Positions 25,801-36,193 of a DNA stretch of 64,000 bases are shown one piece after another. The DNA comes from Gossypium raimondii (lineage: Eukaryota > Streptophyta > Magnoliopsida > Malvales > Malvaceae), in assembly GCF_025698545.1 (NCBI RefSeq), contig NC_068569.1:3472001-3536000 (forward strand), read 5' to 3'. Position 1 is the first letter of the stretch. Every line of letters starts with the position of its first letter. A model generated the notes under the pieces. It did not search any database and had not been told where the DNA came from. It worked only from the letters and a program-made list of their open reading frames with translations. A program made the translations under genes and the position numbers.

Positions 25801-28800
25801 TTTTGCAAATTATACCCCCTTGTTGACTTCAATTGTGCCTTCTTTTCTCCCATTTCAGGTAATGGAAACAAACAGAGCTGAGGAGTCCCAGAGTCACATC
25901 CACAGAATGTATTTCATGGGTCCTAATAGTTTCAGTGAACCTTGGCATCTGTCTCACACTCCTGCAGAAGAAATAAAGGAGATTGTGTGAGTATATTTTT
26001 ATCTTTTCTGTTGAATTGCTTTTCATGCTGCAATTTGTAATCTTCCATCATGCTGCGTACTGGGTTTTATTAATATTTAATTATGATTGTTATACATTGA
26101 ATTTATGTCCTTGCCCTGGCAGATATGAGGGTGCATACGGCATATTTGTGGATGAGATTAATGCAATAGCTGCCTACCAATGGTGGGAAGGTGCAATTTA
26201 CACCATTCTCTCTATTCTTGCATATCCTGTTGCTTGGTCATGGCAGCAATGGCGCCGAAGAATGAAATTGCAACAATTACGTGAGTTTGTGCGATCAGAA
26301 TATGACCATGCTTGCTTACGTTCTTGCCGTTCAAGGGCTCTCTACGAGGGGATTAAGGTCTCTATTTACTTCTCTTGGTCTAGTTCATTTACTATTGTGG
26401 CCTTTTTTTTAACTTGATTTACATCTCGTAGTTGTTTTAGCTCCATCTTTTTTCTGTTTTCTCACCTCCATCCTTTTGTAAATAAACTATTTTGACTTTT
26501 TTGAGGATCGAGATAGATCCTTCTATGCTTTGAGCTCTTTCAAGTTTGATTGTTAAACATTTTTATGTTCTCATTCTTATGCATATCACCTAGAGGCAGA
26601 GTAGATAAACTTCCTATCTGTTCTTGTGTGATATCCTGATGTTCTCATCAGTTCGGGATTTTTTTTTAAAAAAGTTCAGTTCAATTTGCTTTATAAAGAA
26701 GATACCAGATTTTGTTTCCAATTGACGAGAACAAAGTAATACATTGTTAGACGTAGGCTACATTGCTACATTTTTGCATGTGAAATGATTAACCAAGTGC
26801 AAAGTATATCATCAAGTTGAGCTAGTGCTATATCTGGCAATATAGTTGCTTTGAGTCAAAAAGGCTAAAAAATGGGACACCGTCATAACAGGTCTTACAA
26901 TTTAAAGTTTTTGGAATTTATGCATTAACTCTATACACTCTTTTAACAGTTCTTCAATCTTGATACGAGTGTGGTTAAAACCCAATCTTTTAGTGTAGCT
27001 TCAAGCTTGAAATTCTGGTATTTGATCACTGTAGGTATCTGCAACTTCTGATTTGATGTCGGCTTTTGTGGACTTCTTCCTTGGTGGAGATGAAAAGAGA
27101 ACAGACCTTCCCCCTCGCCTCCCTCAAAAGTTCCCTATGGCTATAATTTTTGGAGGTGACGGAAGTTACATGGCTCCATTTTCCCTTCAAAATGATAACA
27201 TTCTTGCCAGTCTTATGAGTCAGGTTATTTCTCAGATTTTAACCATGTAATTGGTGAAAGGTAGGTTTCATCTTGCAAATTTTAGTTTTAATGGAGTTAT
27301 GTTAATTATTTCATACAGTTGGTGCCCCCTACAACTTGGTACCGACTGGTGGCTGGTTTGAATGCACAATTACGCTTGGTTTGCCGTGGATGGCTGACAG
27401 TAACATTTCGACCTGTCCTGCGATGGCTTGGAACACATGCTAATCCTGCTTTGAGGAACCATGGTGTACGCATTGAGCTTGCCTGGTTTCGCAGTGCACC
27501 TGGTGGTTATTGCCAGTACGGACTTTTGGTGTATTCTGTTGAAGAGGAAAATGGACATATATCGTTGGGAAATACCAATGGAAGAGTCAGAACTGAGCTA
27601 CGTTCAAGGTAATACATCTGTGTTTTGTGCACCATTATTTGTCTGAACTTGGACGTTCAATTTCATGTTGTTGGTACCAAAGTCATATTGGCATATTTTG
27701 ATATACCTCAGCACTGGAATAGGATGAGCTGTAGGGAGTCCCAGACAGAAGCACGAGGAACTTAGTTTAAGAGTAGTTATTGTTTTAGTGTCTGATGGAA
27801 AGAAATTCAGATTCTTTTCAAATGTCTGTGTGCACGAGCACGCATATGATGGAATCATTTGCTGCAATTATATGACATTTAACCTGGTTACTTTCCTATG
27901 TCCTTCAGCTTGAACACCACATACATGCAAAATCAATCTGATTATCCAAGAGAAGATGCACTTTTAACCCTAGGCAATGAAGGTTTTGCAAAGAAGAAGA
28001 GTTATGGAGAGCTTATAGATGCTAACAGCTTACGAAAGCTTGAGGATAAGAGATATATCTTTTACCTTCTCTCGTTTTTAGTTCATAATACTAAACCTGC
28101 TGGTCACCAGGTAGCTCACACAAATTTTAGTTTACATTAATTTGTATTAACAAATCTTTCACTAACACCTTGTTTACAATTGCAGGATCTTGTTGGCCTA
28201 GTCATATCAATGCTACTTTTAGGAGATTTTAGCTTAGTGTTGCTTACATTCCTCCAGTTGTATTCAGTATCATTGGTGGATGTCTCTCTGGTTGTGTTTA
28301 TCATACCTCTCGGCATTCTTCTTCCATTTCCTGTTGGCATAAACGCTTTATTCAGTCATGGGCCAAGGCGTTCTGCAGGTCTTGCACGTTTCTATGCTTT
28401 ATGGAACATAACATCCTTGATTAATGTTGTAAGTTCCGGAATCTTTTAATGAAATTTTTACTTGATTAAACTGCTGGTTGTTCTGGGTTTATTTTCCTAC
28501 AATTCTTTGACAAAGTGTAAGCTTGATATACTTGCTGCTTGTTTTCCTACAATTCCTATAGAGGTATTCCTCAAGTATTGGAAATCCATAACTAGTATCT
28601 ATTAATTTCAGAAGTAACTATATTGCAAAAGGGTTGATAATGGTGAATCTAAATAGCATTCATACCCCAATTCCCCTCCCCCTGCTTTTCTTGCTCCTAT
28701 CAAGCAATATTTAATGGCTAGATGAATTGTTTTTTCCCCTTCCCAATTATCTTATCTTTTTACTCTAATATTGTCTTATCTTTCATCAGGTTGTTGCGTT

Positions 28801-29115
28801 TGTTTGTGGGTATATCAACCATAACAGTCGGTCATCATCGAGTATAAGAACCCCAAGCCTTCAGCCGTGGAATATTAACATGTAAGTTGATGTTTTAGCA
28901 GTTGCAAAGGAAATTTTAACTGAGGATACAATTCTAGCTTTAAACATGGTGTGGGTTTTGGATGCAGGGACGAAAGTGAATGGTGGATTTTTCCTTCTGG
29001 ATTGGTTTTATGTAAACTTTTCCAATCACAACTTATAAATTGGCATGTTGCGAATCTGGAGATTCAAGATCGCTCATTGTATAGTGATGATTTTGAGCTA
29101 TTTTGGCAGTCATGA
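16839..29115 (+). CDS. Large glycine-rich, cysteine-containing multi-pass membrane protein (Arabidopsis At5g11700/At5g47020/At4g32920 type)
   Basis: Twenty-two exons join in frame to 1448 codons: 16839-17662, 18631-18746, 19699-19907, 20306-20425, 20834-20962, 21061-21186, 21931-21986, 22076-22175, 22263-22380, 22532-22741, 23240-23576, 24592-24685, 25104-25212, 25413-25684, 25859-25986, 26123-26357, 27035-27223, 27319-27608, 27909-28110, 28186-28428, 28790-28881, 28968-29115. All introns are GT-AG. It has an N-terminal signal peptide (about 1-26), a proline run near residue 52, and repeated Gly-rich blocks (GGGGSGG, GGHGG, GGGGGGGG) with many N-glycosylation sequons in an apparent extracellular region. 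A Cys cluster (CPAGTYKNVTG...CHRCP, about 815-840) follows, then a strong membrane span near 885-905 and further spans near 1000, 1290-1345 and 1360-1385. The Arabidopsis homologues are of unknown function; some databases call them 'ephrin type-B receptor', which I consider a misleading label from the Cys motif. Confidence 0.92.
18812..19369. mobile_element. MITE-like insertion in intron 2 of the glycine-rich gene
   Basis: The left end CTCTGTTTGGTTCAAGAAAA is matched in inverted form by the right end (complement GTGTGTTTGGTTTCGGAAAA), and the match continues through the next 30 or so bases with mismatches. The 560-base AT-rich interior has no coding potential. The GTTTGGTT terminus recalls hAT-type MITEs, but I could not find a clear target duplication, so the superfamily is open. 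Confidence 0.65.
19990..20131 (+). repeat. Perfect 71-bp tandem duplication in intron 3
   Basis: Two adjacent copies, 19990-20060 and 20061-20131, both starting TGTTAGAGGCTTCAGAGTGT and ending AGTAGTAAATCA, with no difference that I can see. Perfect identity points to a recent duplication, or an assembly duplication. Confidence 0.9.
24200..24520 (+). repeat. Degenerate GGGTTT/TTGGTC-rich minisatellite in intron 11
   Basis: Low-complexity stretch built from variants of TTTGGGTT, TTTCGGTT and AATCATTTT with no fixed period. Common plant intronic or intergenic filler; no function inferred. Confidence 0.6.
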
Positions 29116-30376
29116 CTCATCAAGTCAAACACACACATGTTAACAAGGTTCTTTTGTTCAATTTTGTTTTATTCCATTTTTTGCATGTAATTCGAAGTGT
29201 AACAAAATCACTTCTTGACTCAGTAGTAGAAATAGAAACAGAGGAGAAAAAATCGAAAGATAAATATTAGGGACATAGGGTGATAATAGGGTGATAATGG
29301 CATTCATTCATGTAAGTTCTCAATGCTTTCCTTATAATTTTGGGAGTTCCGAATTCCAATGTAAATAACCAATTGGGGTATATACTAATGCTTTAGAGAA
29401 TTCATTTGTGTATCTTTCTGTGCCAAGTTCACAATCTTGTTTCATTTCTTGAAACTTCTTAGGCCAGGAACACTCCAATAGTACAATCTATAGTTTCTTT
29501 CTACATTTAAGAAGCCCCTTTTTCCAAGTGGATCAATTACTCCTCTAGGTTATGCACAACCGACGTGACCATCTTAAAATGGAAAGAGTTTAATCTATTC
29601 ACAATCCCTATTCTTGAGATTCACAAGATTGATAAAAAAAAAGGAGTTTAACATTGGGGTGCTAAGCAACTTCTTTTCTTTGTATATTAGCGTTGAGTTT
29701 GATAAGACGAACATAAGATTCAAGAACTGAGACACCAATGGAAAGAATTCAAGTTGATACGAAAATTGTACACAAACTAATGGCATTAATGTAAAGTTAA
29801 AGAAATGAAGAGCGCATGGCTGGATTGTTTAGTTGGAGTCTAGGGTAGCCATTGGTTCTTTTGTTTTGTTTCAGTTCTGTTTTCGCTTGCTTCAGATTTA
29901 GGCCCTTCTTAGATTTCTTACCAGCGTCCCCATTATTTAGGTTTTTTTCGGGGCTTTTCAAATTGGTTTGCACTGCTGCGAGGAAAACAGAGATTCAAGC
30001 TGAGGTCGATCGGTGGGTCGGATTCTGTTAATTCATGTGAACGTTATAACACGCGCTTATGATTTTACGTAATCCGAAGTCGCTTGTCTGATAGCTATTT
30101 AAATATCTTCCTTATAATTTAATAAATAAAAAAAACCTGGTTTTTGCATCATATAAATGATGTAACTGAACTTCGAAACTCAAACTCTATTGCTTTAACA
30201 CAATGAGAAACTCATTAACAGAGAAACGAGATTCTGAGCTACAATGGAACCCTGCTAACACCACGAAGTTTAGAAAACAGATGGTTTACGACGCATGCAT
30301 GCATGCAAATTTGATCAAACAAAGACAACAACCGTGCCTTAAGGCTTAAACTAATAATTATTACTATGGTTCAACT
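29116..30376. other. Intergenic region between convergent genes
   Basis: Contains the 3' UTR of the glycine-rich gene on the left and of the minus-strand oleosin on the right. No gene supported. A run of alternating GCATGCATGCATGCAAAT at about 30293-30309, just downstream of the oleosin stop, contains overlapping CATGCA (RY) motifs. Confidence 0.5.
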
Positions 30377-30826
30377 TCAAGATCGTTCCCCTTGTGCAAC
30401 TTCCCGAGCCTTATACTTCACATACTGGCCATACTCCTTAGCCTTCTCCGTCACACCCCTCGTCATACTTGCAAGCATATCCCTTGCATAATCAAGCTTA
30501 TCCGCACCTAGTGGGTGCTTCCCTTGCACGTAATTATATATCCACGATAACGCGGTGATGGCTGCCACGCCACACCCGCCAGAAAACAAGAACCCAGTAA
30601 TCACCAAGAAGATGACTATGGCAGAGGGAACTAGTACTGGACTAAACAACACCATAACTGGCGTCGCCATAATCAGGGCAATCACAGTCCACGTCAAGGT
30701 TAATCCTGACAAGAAAAGCAACGTTGCACTCAGTGTGGTTGCTGTTAAAAACTTGGCCGTCGGCCGAGATGATGGAACTGACTCGTACAGCTTCTGAGTC
30801 ATGGGTTTGTTTTGATCATTCGACAT
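30377..30826 (-). CDS. Oleosin, seed oil-body structural protein
   Basis: Intronless, 149 residues. A short polar N-terminus is followed by a long hydrophobic hairpin (about 25-98) with the oleosin proline knot: P56, S62, P63 and P67, spaced P-x5-S-P-x3-P. The amphipathic C-terminus (about 100-149) lies on the oil-body surface. It seems to lack the 18-residue C-terminal insertion of high-molecular-weight oleosins, so it is probably the low-molecular-weight class. Oleosins coat triacylglycerol droplets and stop them fusing in seeds, which fits an oilseed such as cotton. A TATA-like CTTATAATG lies on the coding strand at about 30925-30935, and a CATGCA seed motif at 31091-31096. Confidence 0.96.
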   Translation of the reverse strand: MSNDQNKPMTQKLYESVPSSRPTAKFLTATTLSATLLFLSGLTLTWTVIALIMATPVMVLFSPVLVPSAIVIFLVITGFLFSGGCGVAAITALSWIYNYVQGKHPLGADKLDYARDMLASMTRGVTEKAKEYGQYVKYKAREVAQGERS

Positions 30827-30919
30827 GATGAACGATCCTGGTCGTACAACAGAAAAAGAAAAAGGAAGTGAGCAAAACGAAAGAGGGTTGCAGAGGTGAA
30901 GAGAGAACCGTGGTGGTGG

Positions 30920-31096
30920 CAGGCATTATAAGGGGGGAGGTGAAGTGTATATTTATGGTTGTATTTACTATTTTTTAAAATTTATTTCTTAATATTAAAC
31001 TTATAACATACGCGCGTATCGTATAGTCTAGAAATGTGTAATTTTGTGGGTGGGTCTGGGCAGTGTGGCGCGTGTTTGGTTGAGCAGCACTGCATG
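30920..31096 (-). promoter_or_regulatory. Candidate oleosin promoter: TATA-like and RY (CATGCA) motifs
   Basis: Upstream of the minus-strand oleosin start, CTTATAATG (about 30925-30935) is at a TATA-like distance of about 100 bases. CATGCA (minus-strand reading of 31091-31096) is the RY element bound by B3 regulators such as ABI3/FUS3 in seed genes. The RY-seed link is established; use of this copy is inference. Confidence 0.45.
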
Positions 31097-31360
31097 GGTG
31101 GGAGTTGATGAGGATGTGACACATGCCTCGGACTCCATTGGGCTGGTTTAGTAACGGATCCTTTTCTGGTCGTAAATAGGCGTGCAGTTCGATGCACTGC
31201 ACTTTTTCTTTTTTCTGCTGAGACCCCCCTTTATTCAGAAATGACAATTTGTACCAAAATAAACCCCGATTAGTCAAACCATAAGGAAGGATTAAAACAA
31301 ATCAATTTTTTAAACGGAAGACAAAATTTTATTATTGTTGTTTTCCTTCTTAAATAGTGG

Positions 31361-31625
31361 GGTTTTTTCAGAAATAATGCCAAAAATTAAAAAAAAAACC
31401 AAAATTGTATTTTTTTTATTTACCAAAATGGTACAAAAACTAAAAAAAAAACACAACAGTTGAAAAAAAAGATGAAAGGATAAAGTGACAGGACCCTGGT
31501 GGAGGGCCTGCCACAGGCAGCACCAAAGATGCCAGTGGCAAAGCTGGCACCAAAGGTGCCACTGCCACAGGCGGCACCACCCCCATTATAATGGTCCTCA
31601 GATTCGACTGAAGGAGAAGAAAAAA
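31361..31625 (+). repeat. Left terminal inverted repeat of MULE 2
   Basis: Inverted partner of 38700-38952. It contains the conserved ACCAAAATGGTACAAAAA section, then GTGACAGGACCCTGGTGGAG and GGCACC/GCCACAGG repeats. The left copy has an extra 40 or so bases made by an internal repeat of GGCACCAAAGGTGCC-like sequence. A reading frame starting MTGPWWRACH occurs in both TIRs because they mirror each other; it is not a gene. Confidence 0.88.
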
Positions 31626-31773
31626 AGGAAAGGAGAAGAAAGAAAAAGAAAGAAAAGGAAAGGAGAAGAAGAAGAAGAAGGAGAAGGAGAAGGAGAAGGA
31701 GGCGCGGGAAAAAGAGAAAGAGAAGGAGAAGAAGAAGAGGGACGGAAGGAAAAAAAAAGAAAAAAAAAGAAAG
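31610..31773 (+). repeat. Polypurine (GA-rich) tract inside the left TIR of MULE 2
   Basis: About 160 bases that are almost only A and G on the plus strand, broken by CGCG near 31702 and one C near 31743. A matching polypyrimidine stretch lies at 38618-38735 in the right TIR. Such tracts can form triplex DNA and also act as GAGA-type factor sites in plants. Confidence 0.85.
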
Positions 31774-31944
31774 ATAATTTTTTTGGTATTATTTTAATTT
31801 TTTTGTATTATTTATGTAAAAAACTCATGTTATGTACATTATATGTTTTATTATTTTATTTAGCATGTAAAAACTAATTTTATCTGTATTTTATGTTGAT
31901 TAGATATATTTTTATGAAATTTATTAAGCATGTTGTAATGAGTT

Positions 31945-32715
31945 TTTTTACAAAATAGCATTAAAAATAAAATACTAAAAAATATGTTTATGAAAAATAA
32001 AATACTGAAAAGAAATAAAAACGAAAATAGTATATTTTTTAAAGTAATAAAATTCGAGAAAAAGAAAAATACGAACAAAGGGCCAAAATAAGGGTTTTAC
32101 TAAATTTATATAAAAAACACACTAAATTAATACATTTCAAACGATATGTACTAAAATAATATAAAATAATAAAATACGAAAATATTATATTTTTGAAAGT
32201 AATAAAATCCGAGAAAAAATACGAACAAAGGGCCAAAATAAGGGTTTTTACTAAATTTACATAAAAACACATTAAATTAATACATTTCAAACGATATGTA
32301 CTAAAATAATATAAAATAATAAAATACGAAAATAGTATATTTTTGAAAGTAATAAAATCCGAGAAAAATACTAACAAAGGGTAAGGGTTTTTACTAAATT
32401 TATATAAAAAACACACTAAATTGATACATTTCAAACATTATGTACTAAAATAATATAAAATAATAAAATACAAAAATAGTATATTTTTGAAAGTAATAAA
32501 ATCCGGAAAAAAGAAAAATACGAACAAAGGGCCAAAATAAGGGTTTTTACTAAATTTATATAAAAACACACTAAATTAATACATTTCAAACGATATGTAC
32601 TAAAATAATATAAAATAATAAAATACGAAAATAGTATATTTTTTGAAAGTAATAAAATTCGGGAAAAAAGAAAAATACGAACAAATGCCAAAATAAGGGT
32701 TTTTTTACTAAATTT
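31945..32715. repeat. Tandem array of about 150-bp units upstream of the MULE 2 PMD gene
   Basis: Five units, anchored by ACAAAGGGCCAAAATAAGGG-like strings at about 32081, 32231, 32379, 32530 and 32687 (spacing 148-157 bases). Each also holds CATTTCAAACGATATGTACT and TAATAAAATACGAAAATAGT. One unit has lost the CCAAAA part. It sits between the left TIR and the PMD start codon. Minus-strand reading frames of 60-131 codons here are repeat artefacts. Confidence 0.88.
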
Positions 32716-32738
32716 GTTTTGAAGTTGCAGGCATCGCA

Positions 32739-34475
32739 ATGGCTCGATTGATTAATGACAATCCTCACATATCTGATGCGGTTAATAATATGGTAATATA
32801 TTATTATTTGTTAATCACGGGTTCTATTAAAAAAGGATATGCGTAGTATATAGAATAAATCATGTTATCCTAATATTTATTTTCTGTAATTTAACACTAT
32901 CAGGGCTCGTACCGCGTATTAAGGGGCCGGGTGAATGGTATAGGATATCCCCCGGATGAACGGGTGAATGGTATTAAGGAGCAAGCTGGATTCGGGTCAG
33001 CAGCATTGATCCAGACGTTCGACTTGCGATACGATTTAATATCTGCACTAGTGGAGCGATGGCGCCCGGAGACCCACACTTTTCATTTTCCGTGTGGGGA
33101 GTGCACAGTGACTTTAGAGGATGTTGCACTGCAACTTGGGCTCCCAATCGACAATAGTCCCGTAACGGGAGTAAGTGCATTTGCTGAGCTGGTTGCACTA
33201 TGTTATAGCCTACTAGGAGACTCGCCCAACGATGATGAGTCAAATTTTACGGGCTTGAAATTTACATGGCTGAAAGGCAAATTTGGACACTTATCAGCTA
33301 ATGTCACTAAAGGAGAGTTGATGTGCGCTACTCGAGCGTACATCATGCGTATTATAGGGTGAGTACTGATGTCCGATTCAAACAACAACAAGGTTTATAT
33401 CATGTACTTACCTCTATTAGCCGATTTGACCAATGTTCACTCGTATAGTTGGGGCTCCGCAGTTCTAGCAGTGTTGTATCGGGAGCTTTGTCGGATGACA
33501 AAGCCTGCTGTCGTAGACATGGGCGGATGCCTTACATTGTTGCAGTCCTAGGCACTTTATCGGATGCCATTTTTGGCATTAGTTAGTCACCAACCATATG
33601 TATATCCACTAGTTAACAGGTGATAAAATATAACTTGTCATTAATTGTCAGGATACTATACTGACTGATGTTACCAATCATACTATATTTGTTTTTGTAG
33701 ATGGAGTATTTATACGGGTATCGAGAGGTCGTACACTGTCCCGATATACCGTCTGATGATCGAACAACATGCCAGGGAAGGGGTAAGCTATTCTAATATT
33801 CGTGGCATGTTACTTTCTATATCTTACTCACACCGTGTTAAATTATAACCATGTTATTAATCATGCATTTATATGGATGCCATATCGTAGACCGGAAATT
33901 GCAGTTATTATACCCTCGTCTGCCTACGTTTATTCTCACATGTGGTGCACTAACGCACCAATTATAAATTTCAATGTAATCGAGTGGTACCATGGGGATC
34001 GAGTGCTACGACAGTTTGGTTGCGTCCAATATATCCCGGATCCACCATGCGATGTGGGAGTGGTTCACGGTATCAACAAGAGAGGAAAACCGCAATTGAA
34101 TTGGGGGGTTAAGCACCGGAGATTTGTTGCACTGTGGAATAATCGAATGGCTCAAATACCTTAGATGGTTATGGCTTCCGATTTGCAACCATCATTAGAG
34201 TACATACAATGGTACTCTAGTTTGGGAAAGCCATATCTAAGTGGAGGGCAGTCGACTGTAGCCCCCCTACACATGCAACAACCTGGGGCATACGAGCCAG
34301 TGGTTGATATGGAGGCGGAGCCAACGACAGATCCTGATCCCGAGCCTGATCTCGAACCGGAGCCCAAGCCAGAGCCCGAGCCAGATCCCGAGCAATCACA
34401 TTCACATGGGGATTCACATTCTTATCATCCAGATTTGACTGGAATGACTATTTTTCGAGCTTTTCAGGCGGCGAA
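32739..34475 (+). pseudogene. Nearly intact plant mobile domain (PMD) gene of MULE 2 with several disabling changes
   Basis: Exon 1 (32739-32792, MARLINDNPHI...) ends at a GTAATA donor. Exon 2 starts at 32904 and carries the PMD core (ALVERWRPETHTFHFPCGEC, then LGLPIDNSPVTGV). The frame then meets TGA at 33360-33362 (a Gly is expected), TAG at 33549-33551 (after LLQS, where Trp is expected) and, two exons on, TAG at 34162-34164 (after AQIP, where Gln is expected). The exon starting FIWMPYRRPE near 33869 lacks its AG acceptor. The tail holds an acidic Glu/Pro repeat (EPEPKPEPEPDPE), then a one-base shift near 34440, and coding sequence stops where the extra TIR copy begins. Otherwise the frame is well kept, so inactivation looks fairly recent. 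PMD proteins of this class relate to MAIN/MAIL1. Confidence 0.85.
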
Positions 34476-34620
34476 CACCAGGGTCCTGTCACTTCATCAT
34501 TTCATTTTTTTTAACTGTTGTGTTTTTTTTAGTTTTTGTACCATTTTGGTAAATAAAAAAAAAGTGATACTATTTTGGTATTTTTAAAAATTTTTTGGTA
34601 TTATTTTTGTAAAAAAAACC
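34476..34620 (-). repeat. Extra internal copy of the MULE 2 right terminus
   Basis: From CACCAGGGTCCTGTCACTTC to the very end GTAAAAAAAACC this matches the last 145 or so bases of the element (about 38815-38952) in the same orientation. It sits exactly where the PMD reading frame breaks off on its left and the transposase breaks off on its right. No second left TIR and no copy of TAAATAGTGG accompany it. Confidence 0.88.
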
Positions 34621-35831
34621 TCAATTGCTTCATTGTCATCTGTTTAACTATCCACGTCTTTCGATATGATACTCGATACTGGAACCGTGCTTGCATTTCG
34701 GCAATCAGTACCGAAACTTTTATTGTCGGCATGTCCTTCACCATTGACATGATACACATAAAGATAGTTTTTGAATCAAGTTTTCGATGATCTTCTGTCA
34801 TACGTGTTGATGTGCATGTATGAGGCCCAACAAATTTTCATATCTCCCACATCTGCGAATTTTGAATGAATGTAGCTCGTACCTGCCAATTGTAGCCTTC
34901 CGCTGCCTTCCAACACTCCTCAATATATATTGTCGGTTTAGACACTGATATGTTCATTCTATACCGTTCAATAGCAAATACGCACTCTTATTTACTTTCG
35001 AATCTCTGGCTTACGAATAACTCCTCATGATCAGAATTTATGGCCGGTAGAGTGGCGTGAACTATTTCGGGTATTCCGGAACTCACTACATCTTGCTGCG
35101 TCGGGGTCTATGAGCGACATGTGTGGCCCAAGATTATTGTGTATCAAAATATGTCGCATCTGGTTCCCGATCGAAAACGCGTTAATGTTTCCATCGTTAT
35201 TCACATCTTCATCGTCAATATCATCAGGTACATCGTCCACATCGGGATCATTATCACTATGGACCTATTAATCACAATGATCGCTACCATCGTATCCATC
35301 ATCACCAACCACATCAATATCGGGTGTAATATTGAGATCGATACCGATCCCACCTATAGTTGATTCACTATCAACGTACGATATTTGAGCCACCATGCAC
35401 GGTTCTTGAGCTCCGTGTTCTTTACCATATGCATTGACATCTTCATTTTGCTCCATACTAGCCAACTCAGCAAATAAGTGAATCGGTGCATTTTTGTCAC
35501 TCCCATTCCCACAGTAAACAACGATCATTGTCTCCACGTCTTCGTCGTCTACAAGTTCCATTTCGGTGAATTTGATCGGATTTGTCGAAACTAGAAACTT
35601 GTAGAAAATTTTTGATATCCTTCTCCCACAACTTCTAATAATTTTTACATCAATCCTTCCCTTCATATCATCCAACGAGACATTTCTATTAAATCTCATT
35701 GCTATTTGTTGCCGACATTCAAATATATATCCAACAGTTGTTGTCAAGATGATTCCATCGAAATAAACACATACAAAAAACTTATCATCCTCTTTAATAT
35801 TCAATCTGTTAAAAAATAAACAAAATTTCAA
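34621..35831 (-). pseudogene. Truncated MuDR-type transposase of MULE 2 (N-terminal and DNA-binding parts only)
   Basis: Reads leftward: the N-terminal domain is 35831-35268 (187 codons, KEDDKFFVCVYFDGI...), an acidic linker follows near 35240-35031, and then comes the MuDR-type DNA-binding region at about 35010-34805 (FAIERYRMNISVS, CWKAAEGYNWQVRATF, GPHTCTSTRM). The last piece, 34801-34621, ends KQMTMKQLR and runs straight into the extra TIR copy. The whole DDE catalytic domain and the SWIM finger are absent. In-frame stops occur in the DNA-binding part (after RFESK and after MWEI). Confidence 0.82.
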
Positions 35832-36193
35832 AAAAAACAGTAAATAAATTACTTAAATAAAAATTAATGTTTCAATATGTAATTTTTCATTCATAAGCTC
35901 ATACTATTTTAGTTATCATTTTGTACATGAACAACATTTAACCACTAATCCTAATAACTAACACAATAATAATAGTTTTTTACTAAAAATAATACTAACT
36001 AACAATAATAATTAGGGTTTTACTAAAAATAATAACTAACAATAATATAATGTAAAACTAATAATCATACTAACTAAAATAATAATTAGGGTTTTACTAA
36101 TCCTAATAACTAACCATAATAATAATATTAGTTTTTTACTAGCAATAATACTAAGTAACAATAATTATTAATAACTAAACCCTAAAAACTAAC
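35832..36193. repeat. AATAACTAAC / TTAGGGTTTTACTAA low-complexity repeats in MULE 2
   Basis: Irregular tandem copies of AATACTAACTAACAATAATAA and AATTAGGGTTTTACTAA, split by the solo LTR and resuming at 38477-38570. They lie upstream of the minus-strand transposase start, so they form part of its former promoter region. Confidence 0.7.

Noticed and set aside
31485-31877. 130-codon frame in the left TIR of MULE 2 (starting MTGPWWRACH), with a 69-codon mirror at 38622-38831 on the minus strand
   Set aside because: The two frames are copies of each other only because they lie in inverted repeats; the rest is a Lys/Glu run from the polypurine tract. Not a gene.
32039-32768. Overlapping minus-strand frames of 60-131 codons rich in Phe/Tyr/Ile
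   Set aside because: They translate the 150-bp tandem array; the residue pattern repeats with the DNA unit.
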